From Gp6-AA40 sp050742535 (GTDB taxonomy: Bacteria; Acidobacteriota; Vicinamibacteria; Vicinamibacterales; UBA2999): a stretch of 5,787 nucleotides of DNA. Positions 3,750 through 5,787 of the stretch are shown here, one piece after another. Numbering within the stretch: the first letter of the stretch is position 1; every line of letters begins with the position of its first letter. The stretch is from the NCBI GenBank assembly GCA_050742535.1, contig JBOGIQ010000366.1:1-5787 (forward strand), written 5' to 3'. Made by a program: the position numbers and the translations under genes. The notes under the pieces are model-generated. The model saw nothing but the letters and a program-made list of their open reading frames with translations. It ran no database searches and was not told the origin of the DNA.

Positions 3750-5787
3750 ATGTTCGAACGGTATACAGAACGGGCGCGACGAGTCCTCTTCTTCGCGCGC
3801 TATGAGGCCAGCCAGCTCGGCAGCATCTCTATTGAGACCGAGCATCTTCTCCTTGGCCTGATTCGCGAAGGGAAGGGGCTGACCAGCAGGATCTTCGCGC
3901 GCTCGCACCTGTCCCTCGAAAACATCCGCAAGGAAATCGAAGGCCGGACGGTCTTCCGGGAGAAGGTCTCGACCTCGGTCGAGATCCCGTTCAGCGCGGA
4001 AACCAAGCGTGTGCTTGGCTTTGCGGCTGAAGAAGCCGACCGGCTGCTGCACAACTACATCGGCACCGAGCACCTGCTGCTCGGCATCCTGCGCGAGGAG
4101 CGCAGCGTCGCCGCCTCCATCCTGATGGAGAAGGGGATGCGCCTCCACACCGTCCGCGAGGACATCGTCCAGCTGCTCAACGAGAAGACGACGCTGACGC
4201 GCGGCGTCAAGGAGACGCCGCTCCTTGCCGAGTTCAGCCGCGATCTGACCGAGGCGGCAATCAAGAACTCGCTCGACCCGCTTGTTGGGCGCGACTACGA
4301 GCTCGAACGCGTGCAGCAGGTGCTCTGCCGCCGGACCAAGAACAACGCCGTGCTCATCGGCGAACCGGGCGTCGGCAAGACGGCCATCGTCGAGGGCCTG
4401 GCGCAGAAGATCGTCTACGGCGACGTGCCCCACTTCCTCGCCGACAAGCGGATCCTGGCGCTCGACATCTCGCTGATCGTCGCCGGCACCAAGTATCGCG
4501 GTCAGTTCGAAGAGCGGCTCAAGGCGATCATGAAGGAGCTCACCGAGAACCCGAACATCATCGTGTTCATCGACGAGCTGCACACGCTGGTGGGCGCGGG
4601 GTCGGCGGAAGGCTCGCTCGACGCGGCGAACATCCTCAAGCCGGCGCTGTCGCGCGGCGAGATTCGCTGCATCGGGGCGACGACGCCTGCCGAATACCGG
4701 AAGTACATCGAGAAGGACCGCTCGCTCGAGCGCCGATTCCAGGCGATCAAGGTCGATCCGCCCGCGGAGAAGGAAACGATCGAGATCCTGATGGGCGTGA
4801 AGGACCGCTACGAGCAGTTCCATCACGTCGAATACACCCGTGAGGCGATCGAAGCTGCGGTGTACCAGTCGAGCCGCTACATTACCGATCGGTTCCTGCC
4901 CGACAAGGCGATCGATCTGGTGGACGAAGCAGGCGCCCGCGCCAAGCTGAAGGAAGCCGGCTACAGCGAGGAGTTCGGCGAGATCAACAAGAGCATCCGC
5001 GTCGCCGTCGAGCAGATGGGCCGGGCGGAGTCGGAGAAGGACTTCGAGAAGGTCCAGCGGCTGCGCGAGCAGGAACAGCAGCACCGCGACACGCTTGCCG
5101 AGATCCGCGAGAAGTTCGAGGTCAAGTCGCACACGCGCAGGGTGGTCGTCGGCAAGGCCGAGATCGACGAGGTCGTGTCGAAGTGGACCGGTGTGCCGAT
5201 CTCCTCAATCAACCAGGATGAAGGCGACAAGCTGCTGCGGATGGAAACCGACCTGCACCGGCGCGTGGTCAGCCAGGAGAAGGCCATCTCCGCCATCTCG
5301 CGTGCGATTCGCCGTTCGCGCGCGGGGCTGAAGAACCCGAACCGTCCGGTCGGCAGCTTCATCTTCCTGGGACCGACCGGCGTCGGCAAGACCGAGCTGG
5401 CGCGCGCGCTCGCCAACTTCCTGTTTGGCAGCGACAACGCGCTGATCCGCTTCGACATGTCGGAGTACATGGAGAAGCACTCGGTCTCGAAGCTGATCGG
5501 CTCGCCGCCGGGATACGTGGGGCACGAAGAGGGTGGTCAGCTCACCGAGAAGGTCAAGCGGAACCCGTACTCGGTGGTCCTGCTCGACGAAATCGAGAAG
5601 GCGCACCCCGATATCTTCAACATCCTGCTCCAGGTGTTCGAGGACGGCCACCTGACCGACGGGCTCGGGAATCGCGTCAATTTCAAGAACGCGATCATCA
5701 TCATGACGTCGAACATCGGCGCCCGCTTCATCCAGAAGAAAGCCTCGCTCGGCTTCCAGTCCAGCGATACCGGCACGATCGACAAGA
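3750..5787 (+). CDS. clpC: ATP-dependent Clp protease ATP-binding subunit ClpC (3' end outside window)
   Basis: Class I Hsp100 AAA+ unfoldase that feeds proteins to the ClpP peptidase; about 679 residues are present of the roughly 810-850 usual. The N-terminal Clp_N double repeat (about 1-145) has EHLLLG at 31-36 and 107-112. D1 has Walker A GEPGVGKT (204-211), pore loop KYRG (248-251), Walker B IIVFIDE (270-276) and arginine fingers at Arg328-329. The short middle domain has a UVR-like coil around FEKVQRLREQEQ (432-443), as in ClpC; ClpB would have a much longer coiled coil and ClpA none. D2 has Walker A GPTGVGKT (541-548), pore loop GYVG (588-591) and Walker B with Asp613-Glu614. LGF (667-669) sits where the ClpP-docking loop lies. 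ATG 3750 is fixed by an in-frame TAG at 3738 and the canonical MFERYTERAR start. The Shine-Dalgarno is weak. The gene is intact as far as seen and has its own promoter. Confidence 0.97.
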   Translation, partial: MFERYTERARRVLFFARYEASQLGSISIETEHLLLGLIREGKGLTSRIFARSHLSLENIRKEIEGRTVFREKVSTSVEIPFSAETKRVLGFAAEEADRLLHNYIGTEHLLLGILREERSVAASILMEKGMRLHTVREDIVQLLNEKTTLTRGVKETPLLAEFSRDLTEAAIKNSLDPLVGRDYELERVQQVLCRRTKNNAVLIGEPGVGKTAIVEGLAQKIVYGDVPHFLADKRILALDISLIVAGTKYRGQFEERLKAIMKELTENPNIIVFIDELHTLVGAGSAEGSLDAANILKPALSRGEIRCIGATTPAEYRKYIEKDRSLERRFQAIKVDPPAEKETIEILMGVKDRYEQFHHVEYTREAIEAAVYQSSRYITDRFLPDKAIDLVDEAGARAKLKEAGYSEEFGEINKSIRVAVEQMGRAESEKDFEKVQRLREQEQQHRDTLAEIREKFEVKSHTRRVVVGKAEIDEVVSKWTGVPISSINQDEGDKLLRMETDLHRRVVSQEKAISAISRAIRRSRAGLKNPNRPVGSFIFLGPTGVGKTELARALANFLFGSDNALIRFDMSEYMEKHSVSKLIGSPPGYVGHEEGGQLTEKVKRNPYSVVLLDEIEKAHPDIFNILLQVFEDGHLTDGLGNRVNFKNAIIIMTSNIGARFIQKKASLGFQSSDTGTIDK

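Noticed and set aside
3720..5132. A 470-residue open frame on the minus strand, antisense to clpC.
   Set aside because: It overlaps a gene with full ClpC motifs. Its Leu/Asp/Arg/Val-rich translation is typical of the reverse strand of a GC-rich coding sequence and shows no recognisable domain.
3750..5787. ClpB or ClpA instead of ClpC.
   Set aside because: The middle domain is short and UVR-like rather than the long ClpB coiled coil, an LGF docking loop is present (absent in ClpB), and the N-terminus is the typical ClpC MFERYTERAR.

Overview
This is a GC-rich bacterial chromosomal window with four protein-coding genes. The set is a ClpC-type (not ClpA or ClpB) unfoldase, a large secreted alpha/beta hydrolase, a GarR-like dehydrogenase and a small ABM-domain protein, plus dispersed GC-rich hairpin elements. 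It looks like a free-living environmental bacterium, and Acidobacteriota (Vicinamibacteria-like) is my best guess. That assignment is an impression from gene families and repeat style, not a demonstrated fact. No rRNA, tRNA, CRISPR array, transposase or phage gene is visible.

Layout. Positions 1-262 hold no credible gene but contain two hairpin repeats (E and A) facing each other. A two-gene leftward unit follows on the minus strand. Its first gene is a beta-hydroxyacid dehydrogenase of the GarR/GlxR/3-hydroxyisobutyrate dehydrogenase family (3081 to 2197). Its stop overlaps the start of a secreted alpha/beta hydrolase (2200 to 263) in an ATGA junction. A divergent intergenic region (3082-3265) carries a second facing pair of hairpin repeats (C and D). 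To its right on the plus strand is a small antibiotic-biosynthesis-monooxygenase/LsrG-like protein (3266-3559). A 190-bp spacer follows with a stem-loop and a convincing sigma70-type promoter. It drives clpC (3750 to beyond the right edge), the ATPase partner of the ClpP protease; the window ends at about residue 679.

How it fits together. The dehydrogenase and hydrolase are probably co-transcribed and translationally coupled, which suggests small-molecule catabolism with an exported esterase-like enzyme and a cytoplasmic oxidoreductase; the substrate cannot be read from the sequence. The ABM protein is divergently placed and may or may not be related. clpC has its own promoter and belongs to general protein quality control.

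The most interesting content is non-genic. Five copies of a 48-49 nt hairpin element share a 5' TGTGG flank, complementary arms with compensatory substitutions, and one extra base at the same place in the 5' arm. Four copies form two inverted pairs, and one lies inside the start of the hydrolase gene, where it encodes most of the signal-peptide n-region. The architecture resembles REP/REPIN (BIME) elements mobilised by RAYT transposases, but the family is not one I can name.
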